Source: a virus
Virus record (IMG/VR): IMGVR_UViG_3300045996_002640
Span: 29,802 to 93,801 of that record
Strand: one strand, 5' to 3'
DNA: 64,000 nt
Shown: positions 15,110 to 22,974 of the stretch, piece after piece
Layout: the number at the start of each line of letters is the position of its first letter
Position numbering within the stretch: position 1 is the first letter of the stretch
Position numbers and translations under genes: made by a program
The notes under the pieces: model-generated
Database searches by the model: none
Seen by the model: only the letters and a program-made list of their open reading frames with translations
What the model was told of the DNA's origin: nothing

Positions 15110-17778
15110 TCCGGCGGGAACAAGACCGTCGCGTCGAACCCGTCGTCCGGCAGATCCTGAATCTCGGAGCCGGTCCGGATCGTCATTCCCTTGGCGCGCC
15201 TCGGGCTCATCGAGGCGACGCGGCACCGGCAATTGAAGCCCCACGGAGGCCCGCCCTTGGTTCGCCAGAACGAGTCGTCCGCTCTCAAGACCCAGCCGTG
15301 CACCGCGCCGTGCGTCTCGCGCTGCCGAGCGTCGCGCACGGTGTAAATCCGCCAGTAGGGCCGAGCCTCGATGCGCGCCGGCTGGCTCATCTCGGTGCGG
15401 CGTCCGACGTTGTAGGCGTCGACCACGTTCGTCCGGTAGACAGTCTCGAGGTGGCTCGGGTTGAGCGAGCTCATCCCCGCCGACTGGAACCTGTCCTTGA
15501 GGTCCTTGGCAAACGAGTCGAGCGACCGCCCCTCGCTGATGGCGCGGGTGAGCTCGGCCTGCGCGACCGCGAGCGCCTTGTCCGAGGCGAGCCCGGCGAC
15601 CGTGAACGCGCGCTGCTTCGCCGCCGACTGGAGCCGGTCGAAGACCGAGCGCGTAACCGGCTGCTTGCTCTTGAAGTAGCGAACCGCGTCGGCGTACGGC
15701 ATCCGGGTGAAGGTCGGCTTCTTCTGAGTGTTCGGGTCCGGCGCCGCGGGTTGGGCACCCGAGCCGTCGTCGTCCTCGTCATCGTCGCCGCCGCTCGCGA
15801 GCATCACGCGGAGCTCTTCGCGCCGCTCAGCCTCTGCCTTCTCGGTCTCGGGAGTCGGGAACTCCTCCGGCTCGACCACGATTTCGTTATCGGCTTCGTA
15901 CTGGCTATCCAGCATGCCGGTCATCGAGCCCTTATTCACAGCGCTGTTCACCAGGCGCGAGAACGGGAGGAGGTCCAGACGGGCGTGCGCTTTCTTGAGC
16001 GCTCGGTTGATGTCGCTCGCCTTGGTCTTTCCCTCGACTGCTTCGGCCAGCGCCGAAGCCCACCGATCGGTGACCAGGGAGGCCGAACGCACCGACCGCG
16101 TGATGATGTCCTCGAGCGAGCCGTGGATCGTCTCGGGCTGCTTGAGCGCGGGGCCCTTGGCGAGATGGACGTGGCCAGCGTGCGGGTCGCCCTCGAGGTT
16201 CGCGCCGAGACCGGCCATGCGAGCGACCAGCTGGTCGATCATTTCGGAGCTCAGGGCGACCGCTGCAGCGATCGAGATCGGGCCCACGTTGGGCAGCGTC
16301 TTGCTCGGGTCCTCCTCGGTGGGCTTGGCCTCGGTCGGAGCCGGCGAGGGCTCAGGCTCGGGCGTGGACGCCGGCGTGGGGGTCGGCTCCGGCTCGGGGT
16401 CCTCGCCCGGGAACACGACGGTCGGCTGGCGATTGCCGAGCCCGGTCGCGTCGACCATGACCAGCTTCGGTTCGTTCGCGGTCGGGCGCCGGAAGCCGGC
16501 GATCTCGTAAGCCTCGTCCAGCGAGATCTCGAGGCCAGCATTCAGGGCCGCCTGCAGGCGCTCGGTCTCGGCCTTCTGGTCCGTGGGGATCTCGGCCCGG
16601 ATGACGAACTTGGGCGCGTGGGTGAGCGCCGCCGCGCCGAAGTTCAGGGCGATGATCGGGTCGGTGAGCGTGTCCTCGACCGCGCTCGCGACCAGGTCGC
16701 AATCCCCGGTGAAGATCAGCAGCTGGTCGTCCTGCATGATCGAGCTCTGCATCCCAGCGCCGAGGCCGTTCGAGACCGCGTCGGTGGTGCCAGTCTGCCC
16801 GAGCACGAGCTTCGAGATCTGGCGGTCGCTCTCGGCGATGACGTCGCTATGCACCGCGCCGGCGGTCGTCCCCGGCTGCACCGTCTCGAGCTTGGTCCCG
16901 CGCGGCATGCGGACCGAGGTGTTCCCGCCCAGAGCGTCCGCCGCGCGCTCGGCGTCGATCAGGTCCTGCGGCCCCGCTTGACTCTCCTCGTCCACGGTCA
17001 CGATACGCCACGGCTTGCCGAAGAGCTCGAGCAGGATCATTCGGTCGCGCGCGCCGAAGCGCTTGAAGAACGACCAGTACATGCAGCGCGGCGCGAGGCC
17101 CTCGCGCTCCGGGTACTCACCGAAGAGCTGCGGCTTGAACTGGACGAACTTGGGCCAGAGCGCGTCGAGCTCGAGCCCGAGCGGGACGAAGCCACCGCCG
17201 AGGTAGTTGTCGTCCGAAAGCCTGAGCTCACGGCGCGGGCCGAAGTGCAGCCGGCGAGGGTGAATCCAGGAGAGCTCCGCGGCGTACCAGGTGACGCCGC
17301 GCTTGTCCGGCTCGCGCAACACCCACTGGGTCTCGAGCGCCGCGCGCGCGTCGAAGAGCCCCCATGCGAGCTGCCGAATCCCTTGGGCGAACTTCTCGAT
17401 CTTGAGGATCTGCTCCCTGACGATCTCGGCGTAGAGCTTGGCGGTACCGGGGTCGACGCCCGGTCCCTCGGCGGGGATCACGTCCCAGGGCGCCGCCGCG
17501 ATAGCGTTGAACCGCTTGTTGAGCACCGCGGTCAAGTGCGGGTCGAGCGCGCAAGTCTCACGGCTCAGGTCCGTGAGGTCCTTCATGTAGCCGGCCTGCG
17601 CGTTCCGGATGGCGATCTCGATCCGGTCGAGGTTCAGCGACCGGCCGTAGTAGGTGCGCCACTCCTCGGAGCGCGGGGGCTGCTGGTAGATCAGTCGCTT
17701 GAGCTCGTCGGGCGTCGCCGTCGAACGGATCTGACGAGTCTCGGGATAGGCAGTCGCGCGGATAGGATGGCGAGGCAT
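15106..17778 (-). CDS. Portal protein fused to MuF head-morphogenesis domain
   Basis: 890 aa. Residues ~1-480 are a Mu gp29-type portal (DUF935): LTAVLNKRFNAIAAAPWDV, VQFKPQLFGEYPER, and GAGMQSSIMQDDQLLIFTG. A Pro/Glu/Thr linker (~485-520) joins a C-terminal MuF/gp30-type domain with ETVYRTNVVDAYNVGRRTEM, ARPYWRIYTVRDARQRETHG and PPWGFNCRCRVASMSP, the typical end of the family. In Mu these are two genes, so this is a fusion. The portal forms the dodecameric DNA entry ring; MuF proteins are minor head components. The start is the ATG just after a perfect hairpin (17780-17806). Confidence 0.83.
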   Translation of the reverse strand: MPRHPIRATAYPETRQIRSTATPDELKRLIYQQPPRSEEWRTYYGRSLNLDRIEIAIRNAQAGYMKDLTDLSRETCALDPHLTAVLNKRFNAIAAAPWDVIPAEGPGVDPGTAKLYAEIVREQILKIEKFAQGIRQLAWGLFDARAALETQWVLREPDKRGVTWYAAELSWIHPRRLHFGPRRELRLSDDNYLGGGFVPLGLELDALWPKFVQFKPQLFGEYPEREGLAPRCMYWSFFKRFGARDRMILLELFGKPWRIVTVDEESQAGPQDLIDAERAADALGGNTSVRMPRGTKLETVQPGTTAGAVHSDVIAESDRQISKLVLGQTGTTDAVSNGLGAGMQSSIMQDDQLLIFTGDCDLVASAVEDTLTDPIIALNFGAAALTHAPKFVIRAEIPTDQKAETERLQAALNAGLEISLDEAYEIAGFRRPTANEPKLVMVDATGLGNRQPTVVFPGEDPEPEPTPTPASTPEPEPSPAPTEAKPTEEDPSKTLPNVGPISIAAAVALSSEMIDQLVARMAGLGANLEGDPHAGHVHLAKGPALKQPETIHGSLEDIITRSVRSASLVTDRWASALAEAVEGKTKASDINRALKKAHARLDLLPFSRLVNSAVNKGSMTGMLDSQYEADNEIVVEPEEFPTPETEKAEAERREELRVMLASGGDDDEDDDGSGAQPAAPDPNTQKKPTFTRMPYADAVRYFKSKQPVTRSVFDRLQSAAKQRAFTVAGLASDKALAVAQAELTRAISEGRSLDSFAKDLKDRFQSAGMSSLNPSHLETVYRTNVVDAYNVGRRTEMSQPARIEARPYWRIYTVRDARQRETHGAVHGWVLRADDSFWRTKGGPPWGFNCRCRVASMSPRRAKGMTIRTGSEIQDLPDDGFDATVLFPPE

Positions 17779-17779
17779 C

Positions 17780-17806
17780 GCGCCCGGGACGGTAACACCC
17801 GGGCGC
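17780..17806 (-). promoter_or_regulatory. Perfect hairpin touching the portal start codon
   Basis: GCGCCCGGG and CCCGGGCGC are perfect 9-bp arms with a 9-nt loop. On the minus strand the second arm ends one base before the portal ATG, so any ribosome-binding site lies inside the stem. This geometry could make portal translation dependent on unfolding or on a binding protein. Confidence 0.55.
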
Positions 17807-17821
17807 ACGCTCGAACAGGCA

Positions 17822-18259
17822 TCAACTCGCGACCTTGATCAACTCGACGAGCTGTCCAATCAACCCGCGCAGCTCCGCAACACCGCCATTCCGAGCGCGA
17901 CGCTTCGCTTTCGTGACCGGCTTTGCTTTCAACTTCGGTGCAGGCGCGGCGAGAATCGCCGCCTCTTCTTCTCGTTCGTCGCGCATGCGCTTCGCCGCCG
18001 GAAACAGTGCAAAGCCGAAATGCTCCCAGAGCTCGAGCGCCGTTCGAACCCTCGGCTGCACCGTCCAGCGCGGGTTGGTCGCGCTCTCGATCGCTTTCCA
18101 AAGATTCCCCGGATCGACAGGCCGCCCGACTAGGAACTCCAAGTTCACCGCGAGCTCTTTCTTCGTCAGCCGATATTCCAAACGCTTTGCCTCGAACATC
18201 TCAGCCGAGCTCTTAGCAAGTCGAATCCGACGGCCACCGTCAACGCTGATCAAGTTCAT
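17822..18259 (-). CDS. Possible DNA-binding regulator, unknown family
   Basis: 145 aa, start MNLISVDGG chosen from the AAGGACCAGGAC site just before it. The centre (SSAEMFEAKRLEYRLTKKEL, then LWKAIESATNPRWTVQPRVR) has the rhythm of helix-turn-helix segments; the last third is basic (KLKAKPVTKAKRRARNGG). It is the first gene before the portal, and a copy of a CTTAGTGCCA half-site lies about 65 bp upstream. I do not recognise the family; regulator is an inference. Confidence 0.5.
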   Translation of the reverse strand: MNLISVDGGRRIRLAKSSAEMFEAKRLEYRLTKKELAVNLEFLVGRPVDPGNLWKAIESATNPRWTVQPRVRTALELWEHFGFALFPAAKRMRDEREEEAAILAAPAPKLKAKPVTKAKRRARNGGVAELRGLIGQLVELIKVAS

Positions 18260-18303
18260 GTCCTGGTCCTTCTGGGCGTGCACCGCCCAACACCAGGTTG
18301 CCT

Positions 18304-18648
18304 CTACGCCGCGCGAGGTGGCCTTAGTGCCAACGGAAGGGACGAGAGACACCGAGCCGCCGGCGAGGCGTCGTCCGCCAGGAAGGCGAAAGCGGTGAAC
18401 GCCCCGCCGAGGTCGGGCTCGTGGAACAGGACGGGCCGGGCGCCCATCGCTCGGACCCGGGCGTGGGTAGCGCTGAGCCCGGCTTCCCCTCCCCGCTCGC
18501 CCAGGATGGCCACGTTCTGGCTTTCCCGGCGCCAGGCTAGCGCGTCCTCGGGCCTCAGGATGGCGAGCTCCACGGCCGCGTGTAACGCCTGGGCGAGCTC
18601 GAGCCCAGGGGCCAGGTCCTCGCGCACCACCACGTACAACTTCATCAT
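18304..18648 (-). CDS. Peptidyl-tRNA hydrolase, Pth2 type
   Basis: 114 aa. MKLYVVVREDLAPGLELAQ, then LHAAVELAILRPED, then SQNVAILG, and EPDLGGAFTAFAFLADD match the archaeal/eukaryal-type Pth2 family, which releases tRNA from stalled peptidyl-tRNA. The length is full for the domain. It lies directly downstream of two tRNA-like genes, which suggests a linked translation-support function. The catalytic pattern was read by eye and not aligned. Confidence 0.7.
   Translation of the reverse strand: MMKLYVVVREDLAPGLELAQALHAAVELAILRPEDALAWRRESQNVAILGERGGEAGLSATHARVRAMGARPVLFHEPDLGGAFTAFAFLADDASPAARCLSSLPLALRPPRAA
18323..18332. promoter_or_regulatory. CTTAGTGCCA half-site upstream of regulator-like gene
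   Basis: This exact 10-mer also forms one arm of the perfect inverted repeat at 29817-29851, and TTAGTGCC occurs again at 58847. Here it lies about 65 bp upstream of the gene at 17822-18259, within the last codons of the Pth2 gene. It may be a single operator half-site. Confidence 0.3.
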
Positions 18649-18700
18649 GGTCGGTTCCTTTCCGTGAAGGTCGGCTCGAGCCCGAGGCTCGGCTTCACGT

Positions 18701-18778
18701 TGGAGGGCTGAGAGGGATTCGAACCCTCGACCTCCGGGTTCATTACGCCCGGCGCTCTACCACTGAGACTACCAGCCC
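18701..18778 (-). tRNA. tRNA-like gene, isotype uncertain
   Basis: 78 nt. A 7-bp acceptor stem (GGGCTGG with TCAGCCC), a D-arm around CTCAGTGGTAGAG, a 5-bp T-stem with loop TTCGAAT, a 5-nt variable loop and an encoded CCA are all present. The anticodon stem CCGGG/CCCGG encloses 9 nt, CGTAATGAA, instead of 7, so the anticodon cannot be assigned safely (AAT if the loop is trimmed to GTAATGA). Confidence 0.7.
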
Positions 18779-18785
18779 GAAGAAA

Positions 18786-18872
18786 TGGGCGCCCGATTGA
18801 GGACTCGAACCTCCGGCCTACGGTTGCGCGATTACGGCGCTCCCGTCGCTCTGCCGCTGAGCTACTCGGGCG
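18786..18872 (-). tRNA. tRNA-like gene with enlarged anticodon arm
   Basis: 87 nt. Acceptor CGCCCGA/TCGGGCG with encoded CCA, D-arm AGCTCAGCGGCAGAGC and T-loop TTCGAGT are clear. The region between D-arm and T-arm is about 10 nt longer than usual: ACGG and CCGT pair around an inner GCG-CCGTAAT-CGC hairpin. The anticodon is not assignable by eye; like its neighbour it contains CGTAAT. It may be a degenerate or unusually folded tRNA. Confidence 0.6.
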
Positions 18873-18964
18873 AAGCGTTGCGGTCGCCACGACCAGGGCG
18901 ACGAGCGCCGCTGCTCGTCGGATTCTCCTGGGCTCAATGACTACCGCAATGCACGAACCAGACC
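18873..18964. other. Gap upstream of the tRNA pair
   Basis: The 316-bp interval between the Pth2 gene and the next upstream gene (18649-18964) holds the two tRNA-like genes. The remaining ~90 bp here show no open frame and no clear promoter or terminator that I can identify. Confidence 0.4.
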
Positions 18965-19651
18965 CTAACGATTCCGATCGTGCTGGTCAAGCGCGGCGAG
19001 CTCGCGATCCAAATCGGTGAGCTCCTCGGCGAGCGAGCGAGGTACCGCCGGCGGCAGCCAGCGCTCAGGCCAGAGCGTGATCGCGCCCATGAACTGTGCC
19101 GGCGAGACCATGGTGTAGACGCCGGTGTAAGGCGGGGGCCAGTGCGTATTCAGATCGAGCCCGAGAAACTCGTCGCGGCGAGTCGCCCAGACGTTGAGCG
19201 CGCTCGCGAAGAACCGGAGCTCCTCGCGCGCCATCGCGCAAACCTCGGGCGAGTAGTCGCGCGAGATATCGAACACCATCCCCTGAGCGACCTCGACGTA
19301 CTCCTCGGTTTGCGTCCGGAGGAGCCGCTGCCGATGCGCGTCCGGGAACCAAACGCCGAGGAGCGCCGAGCGGATGAGCAACTCCGCAGCGCGCGTCGCA
19401 ACCGGGTCGGCCGCATTCTCCAGCTCGGGCGCGGTGAACAGCGACTCCTCTTTCAGCATGTCGTGCGCGTAGCGAACCGCGAGCTCGATCGTGCGTTCGT
19501 TCGATTCATCTTTGCCGGCCACGTTGAAAGTATAGCCCCCGGCTTGGACGCCACCTTGAGGGTTCCCCATCCTGCCGTACATCGAGTTGGTCACGATCTT
19601 GAGGACCGAACCATTGTAGTGCACGCCGAGGCGCTGGCCGTCGTCGCTCAA
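18965..19651 (-). CDS. Unknown protein with degenerate C-terminal tag
   Basis: 228 aa, no recognised family. The N-terminus (VLKIVTNSMYGRMGNPQGG) is followed by long helices. The C-terminus LTDLDRELAALDQ is a weak version of the LGAELDRMELP tail found on its neighbours, followed by six more residues. The start overlaps the upstream gene by ATGA. It is the last member of the first tagged-gene cluster. Confidence 0.6.
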   Translation of the reverse strand: MSDDGQRLGVHYNGSVLKIVTNSMYGRMGNPQGGVQAGGYTFNVAGKDESNERTIELAVRYAHDMLKEESLFTAPELENAADPVATRAAELLIRSALLGVWFPDAHRQRLLRTQTEEYVEVAQGMVFDISRDYSPEVCAMAREELRFFASALNVWATRRDEFLGLDLNTHWPPPYTGVYTMVSPAQFMGAITLWPERWLPPAVPRSLAEELTDLDRELAALDQHDRNR

Positions 19652-20148
19652 TTGGGGAGCTCCATCTTCTCGAGCTCGGCGTCGAGCTCATCGATCGCCT
19701 TCGGGTCGCCCTTGCCACGTGGCAACACCGGCTGAGCCTTGAACCCGCGCGGGGGCTTGGTCTCGGTGAACGTGACGCTCTCGGAATAATAGCCGTTCGA
19801 GCTCCCGAACCAGCGAATCGAGACCGTGCCTTTGACGGTACCGAACCGGTAGTAGGTCCAGGTGAACGACTCGTATCCATCGGCGGGCGGGAAATCGACG
19901 CCGCTTGTGACCTCCTCGGCGAGCACGAGCGGGTGCCCAATGAGGTCGTCCAGGTCGCCGGCGATGTCCTCGACCGAGCACGTGGCGCAGCAATCGGCCT
20001 CGTAGTGAAAGCGGAACTTCCACCCGTCCTGGGTCTCGATCGTCATGTCCTCGCTGCCGACTGCTCCGCCGTCAATTGAGGTGACGACCTTGCCGATCAT
20101 GTTCTCGAAGGTGGTGGCGTCGATTTTGGTCATTCCGATTTGGGTCAT
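19648..20148 (-). CDS. DUF7448-like protein with C-terminal tag
   Basis: 166 aa. The core QDGWKFRFHYEADCCATC, then SVEDIAGDLDDLIGHPLV, then FTWTYYRFGTVKGTVSIRW and SNGYYSESVTF matches a small phage/plasmid family annotated as DUF7448 (function unknown; acidic cleft and paired cysteines). The protein ends DELDAELEKMELPN, the shared tail. The CTGGAGCTCCC site that starts this gene codes the LELP of the preceding protein. Confidence 0.65.
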   Translation of the reverse strand: MTQIGMTKIDATTFENMIGKVVTSIDGGAVGSEDMTIETQDGWKFRFHYEADCCATCSVEDIAGDLDDLIGHPLVLAEEVTSGVDFPPADGYESFTWTYYRFGTVKGTVSIRWFGSSNGYYSESVTFTETKPPRGFKAQPVLPRGKGDPKAIDELDAELEKMELPN

Positions 20149-20660
20149 GGGAGCTCCAGGCGCTCAAGCTCGCGGCCGAGTGCCTCGTAGTCTTCAGGCG
20201 TGTCGGGATTGAGAATGCCCGCCGGCGTCCGCCGCTGAGCGTCGAGCTCCAGGTACTCACCCCACCGGTCGACAACGCTATGCACCTCGTCGACCTGGAG
20301 ATCGTGGCGCCAGCCAGAGAGATCGATACGAGCAAAGTCCTCGTTCGCAATCGCCACGCCGTGGATTGCAAATTGTTGGGCCGCCCAGAGCGTGCGCCGC
20401 ACCTCGATACCCGCGCCCTGTTGCAAGAACTCGTCGAGCCGATTGAGGACGAAGATCGCTTTTGCAGCGAAGTCGCCAAGGAGTCCGCTCAGGGCCAGCC
20501 GCACGTGCTCGTCCTCGACATCGGCATGGGCGTGCACCAGCATCCCAGCGACGAAGCCTTCTGCACCGCGGTAAGACGGGGGGAGATCTGGCTCCGCTTC
20601 CATTCGCCGGCGCGCCTCGAAGAGCGCGTGCATCCGGTCGCCGATCGTGTCCAAGCTCAT
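20145..20660 (-). CDS. Unknown helical protein with C-terminal tag
   Basis: 171 aa, no recognised family; mostly helical with a Gly/Ala-rich centre. The last 21 residues (ILNPDTPEDY, then EALGRELERLELP) are nearly the same as those of the next upstream gene product although the rest of the two proteins differs. ATGA overlaps join it to both neighbours, so the three genes are probably translationally coupled. Confidence 0.6.
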   Translation of the reverse strand: MSLDTIGDRMHALFEARRRMEAEPDLPPSYRGAEGFVAGMLVHAHADVEDEHVRLALSGLLGDFAAKAIFVLNRLDEFLQQGAGIEVRRTLWAAQQFAIHGVAIANEDFARIDLSGWRHDLQVDEVHSVVDRWGEYLELDAQRRTPAGILNPDTPEDYEALGRELERLELP

Positions 20661-21199
20661 GAGGGGAGGGTCAGCCGATCGAGCTCGCGGCCCAGCGCCA
20701 CGTAGTCCTCGGCCGTATCTGGTTCCAGAATGCCTTCGAGGAACGCGACCCGATTCAGGAAAGCGTCAGGCGAGCACGACTGCCAAGCGGCGCCCCACGC
20801 GAAATGGCGAGCGACGTAGAGCTCGTCGTGGCGGCGGTCCCAAAAGAACGAGCACACGGTACCAGTCGCGAGATCGTGATTTGCCGCCTGGACGATCGTC
20901 TGGAAAATGAAGAACGGCATCGGGCGATCCAAGTTCATGGCGAGCTGATTCAGCGCCCACTCCTTATCGCCCGCGATCCGTCCAGGCAGCGCGAACGCGT
21001 CGTCTGGGTCCTTGATCACGTACCCGCTCATAAGCGCGTAGGTCTCAGCGACCAGGCGCTCCGCGCTCAGGTGGAAACGAGCCTTCGCGATCTTGAGGTA
21101 CAGGCCGACCTGCTCGGCCGCCCAAGAGACCTTGATGTCCGTCACGGGCCCGCCGGCGAGCGCGGTTCGGTCGGGGTAGTCGTCGCTTAGCAAGCTCAC
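20657..21199 (-). CDS. Unknown protein with C-terminal tag
   Basis: 180 aa, GTG start chosen from the GTGA overlap with the upstream stop. Aromatic, alpha-helical body (FHLSAERLVAETYALMSGY, then FFIFQTIVQAANHDLATG) with no recognised motif. It ends ILEPDTAEDY, then VALGRELDRLTLPS, a close relative of its downstream neighbour's tail. Confidence 0.58.
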   Translation of the reverse strand: MSLLSDDYPDRTALAGGPVTDIKVSWAAEQVGLYLKIAKARFHLSAERLVAETYALMSGYVIKDPDDAFALPGRIAGDKEWALNQLAMNLDRPMPFFIFQTIVQAANHDLATGTVCSFFWDRRHDELYVARHFAWGAAWQSCSPDAFLNRVAFLEGILEPDTAEDYVALGRELDRLTLPS

Positions 21200-21726
21200 G
21201 ACGGCATCATGCCGTCGAGTTGGGCGCCCAATTGTTCGAGGTAGGCGGTGCCCTCCTCGGCCGTCAGGACGACTCTGCTCTTGGCGACTTGCTGGCCCCA
21301 CCGATAGAGCTCCTCGAGGAACTCGGAAGCGTTCAAGAACGCCTGATAGGCGACGATCGTCGCCATCGGAAAGTCTGAATTGAACCCGGGGTCCCTGGCC
21401 CAAAAGTGAACCGCCGCGAGCGAGCGCGCCAACACGCGCGGTTCGATCCCGAGGTCATCGAAAACCGTCAGCGCGATCTTGTCATACGAGTGGCCCGGGT
21501 TCTCGTTCTCGAGGTGTCGGACCATCTTGAAGACCGACTCGCGCGGGCAACGGCTATTCGCCTGAACGATGACCGCCGCGGCGACCGCAACCGGCGTAAT
21601 CTCGGCGAGGAAGCGGTCGCCTTTCTTCTTCAGATCTCGCACCCGCTGCGTCACCTCGGCGAGCTCGACCAGCATTGCGGCGAGCTGCTGTTCCGCGGTC
21701 TGCATCGGGTACCGCAGAACTGTCAC
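21196..21726 (-). CDS. Unknown helical protein with C-terminal tag
   Basis: 176 aa, GTG start in a GTGA overlap. The N-terminal third is a coiled-coil-like helix (LVELAEVTQRVRDLKKKGDR), the rest is helical and unfamiliar. The C-terminus YLEQLGAQLDGMMPS is a tag variant, coded through the palindrome GTTGGGCGCCCAA. Confidence 0.57.
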   Translation of the reverse strand: MTVLRYPMQTAEQQLAAMLVELAEVTQRVRDLKKKGDRFLAEITPVAVAAAVIVQANSRCPRESVFKMVRHLENENPGHSYDKIALTVFDDLGIEPRVLARSLAAVHFWARDPGFNSDFPMATIVAYQAFLNASEFLEELYRWGQQVAKSRVVLTAEEGTAYLEQLGAQLDGMMPS

Positions 21727-22088
21727 CTCGGGAGCTCCATCTCGTCGAGCGCCGCCTGCAGTTTCGGGAACGGGTCCTCGAACTCGACCGGGTCCGCACG
21801 CCGCGCGAAGAGCTGCACCGGCGCGCGCGAGAACCCGACCATGTAGGCGCGGCAGTGATCTCGGCCTTGCAGGATGAACGTGTTCACGCGCTCCTTGAAG
21901 ACCAGATCCAACCACTGGGCCTGGCTCGCGACCAGGACCGCCGTCAGGTTGCGGTCCTGGGTCAGCTGCCACCCGGCGATCTGGAGTCCAAGCGTCGTGG
22001 CGAGCTCGATCAGGTACTGAGGATCGAACGGCTCGCCGCGCGCGTTGAAAGCCAGGAGCCCGGGGATCACGCTCGGCCCTCGCGCCAT
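21723..22088 (-). CDS. Small unknown protein with C-terminal tag
   Basis: 121 aa, a compact alpha/beta protein (YLIELATTLGLQIAGWQLT, then AVLVASQAQWLDLVFKE) of unknown family. The C-terminus KLQAALDEMELPR is a shortened tag that keeps the MELP end. Confidence 0.55.
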   Translation of the reverse strand: MARGPSVIPGLLAFNARGEPFDPQYLIELATTLGLQIAGWQLTQDRNLTAVLVASQAQWLDLVFKERVNTFILQGRDHCRAYMVGFSRAPVQLFARRADPVEFEDPFPKLQAALDEMELPR

Positions 22089-22405
22089 CGAGAGAGCCCG
22101 ACGCGCGTCGGCACGTAGCGGTAAGGCGGGGAGCCATCGCGCACGATCAGGCGCTGCCGCTCGAGCTCAAGCAGCGACGTGTGGATGTTCGCCTTCCAGG
22201 GCTCGGCGTCGAACACCTCGGTCAGCACGCGCGCGCCCGCCTCGTGGAGCTCCTTGGCCGTGACCCCGAAGCCTTCCTCCTGGGCGTGCGCGATGATCCC
22301 GCCGAGCGCGATCCACTCGTGCCAGCAGATCCCGTAGTCGTGCCGGATACGTTCGTCCCGCGCGCGCTTGCGAGCGCCGGCGGCCCTCAGATCAAGAGCC
22401 CCCAT
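22067..22405 (-). CDS. Small winged-helix-like protein
   Basis: 112 aa. The central helices and the segment ANIHTSLLELERQRLIVRDG, then YRYVPTRVGLSR, look like a winged-helix recognition helix plus wing, suggesting DNA binding. The start is uncertain because an upstream gene overlaps by 14 bases; the downstream neighbour overlaps by 22. No tag. Confidence 0.5.
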   Translation of the reverse strand: MGALDLRAAGARKRARDERIRHDYGICWHEWIALGGIIAHAQEEGFGVTAKELHEAGARVLTEVFDAEPWKANIHTSLLELERQRLIVRDGSPPYRYVPTRVGLSRWREGRA

Positions 22406-22637
22406 TGACCCGCTTCTCCCAGGCTAGGTAGTCCCGGCTCGCGCGCTTCCGCTCTTCGAGCTTGGTGAGCGCCAGGCCGAGCCGCTCGATCCGGTCGCGG
22501 AGGAAGCGGTATCGGGACGGGCGGTTCATCACCATGGTCGGGTTCTGACGGAGCTCCTCCTCGTGAGCCGCCTTCTCAAGGCGGGTAGATTGGATATCGG
22601 CTTCAAGCTCGCCGAGAGTCGTGTCGGTGCTGCTCAT
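22392..22637 (-). CDS. Small coiled-coil protein
   Basis: 81 aa, almost entirely one charged helix pair (LEADIQSTRLEKAAHEEEL, then FLRDRIERLGLALTKLEER). It resembles small phage accessory proteins; no function can be assigned. Overlaps both neighbours. Confidence 0.5.
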   Translation of the reverse strand: MSSTDTTLGELEADIQSTRLEKAAHEEELRQNPTMVMNRPSRYRFLRDRIERLGLALTKLEERKRASRDYLAWEKRVNGGS

Positions 22638-22974
22638 GTAGGGTCCTCGGGCTGGTCAAGATGACGGTTGGAATTGGGCGACCAGGTCGCCAAGTCGTGG
22701 CGACGAATCTTGCCCGGTCGAACCAGGCGGTGCACTCGGGCGTGACGATGCGAGTGGCGAACTCCATACCGGGCGCATCCGAGCACCGGTAGTTGCTTGT
22801 CGCTGGCAGGTCGGGCAACGCAGGAAAGTTGCCGATGTGCTCGAGCTCTAGAATCCTCCCGCTTTCAAGCTCGATGAACGCCGCAGGGAGCGCCCAGCCT
22901 CCGGCGAACGAGTAGGCCTTCCGCGGCATGAGCGCCAGCGCGAGTGCGCCGGTTAGGAGCGAGCGGCGGTTCAT
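22603..22974 (-). CDS. Small exported protein with twin-arginine-like signal
   Basis: 123 aa. The N-terminus MNRRSLLTGALALALMPRK has a twin-arginine motif and hydrophobic stretch followed by an AYS cleavage-like site, so Tat or Sec export is plausible. The mature part has two or three cysteines and is unfamiliar. The start is an ATGA overlap. Its last codons overlap the next gene by 35 bases. Confidence 0.5.
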   Translation of the reverse strand: MNRRSLLTGALALALMPRKAYSFAGGWALPAAFIELESGRILELEHIGNFPALPDLPATSNYRCSDAPGMEFATRIVTPECTAWFDRARFVATTWRPGRPIPTVILTSPRTLHEQHRHDSRRA

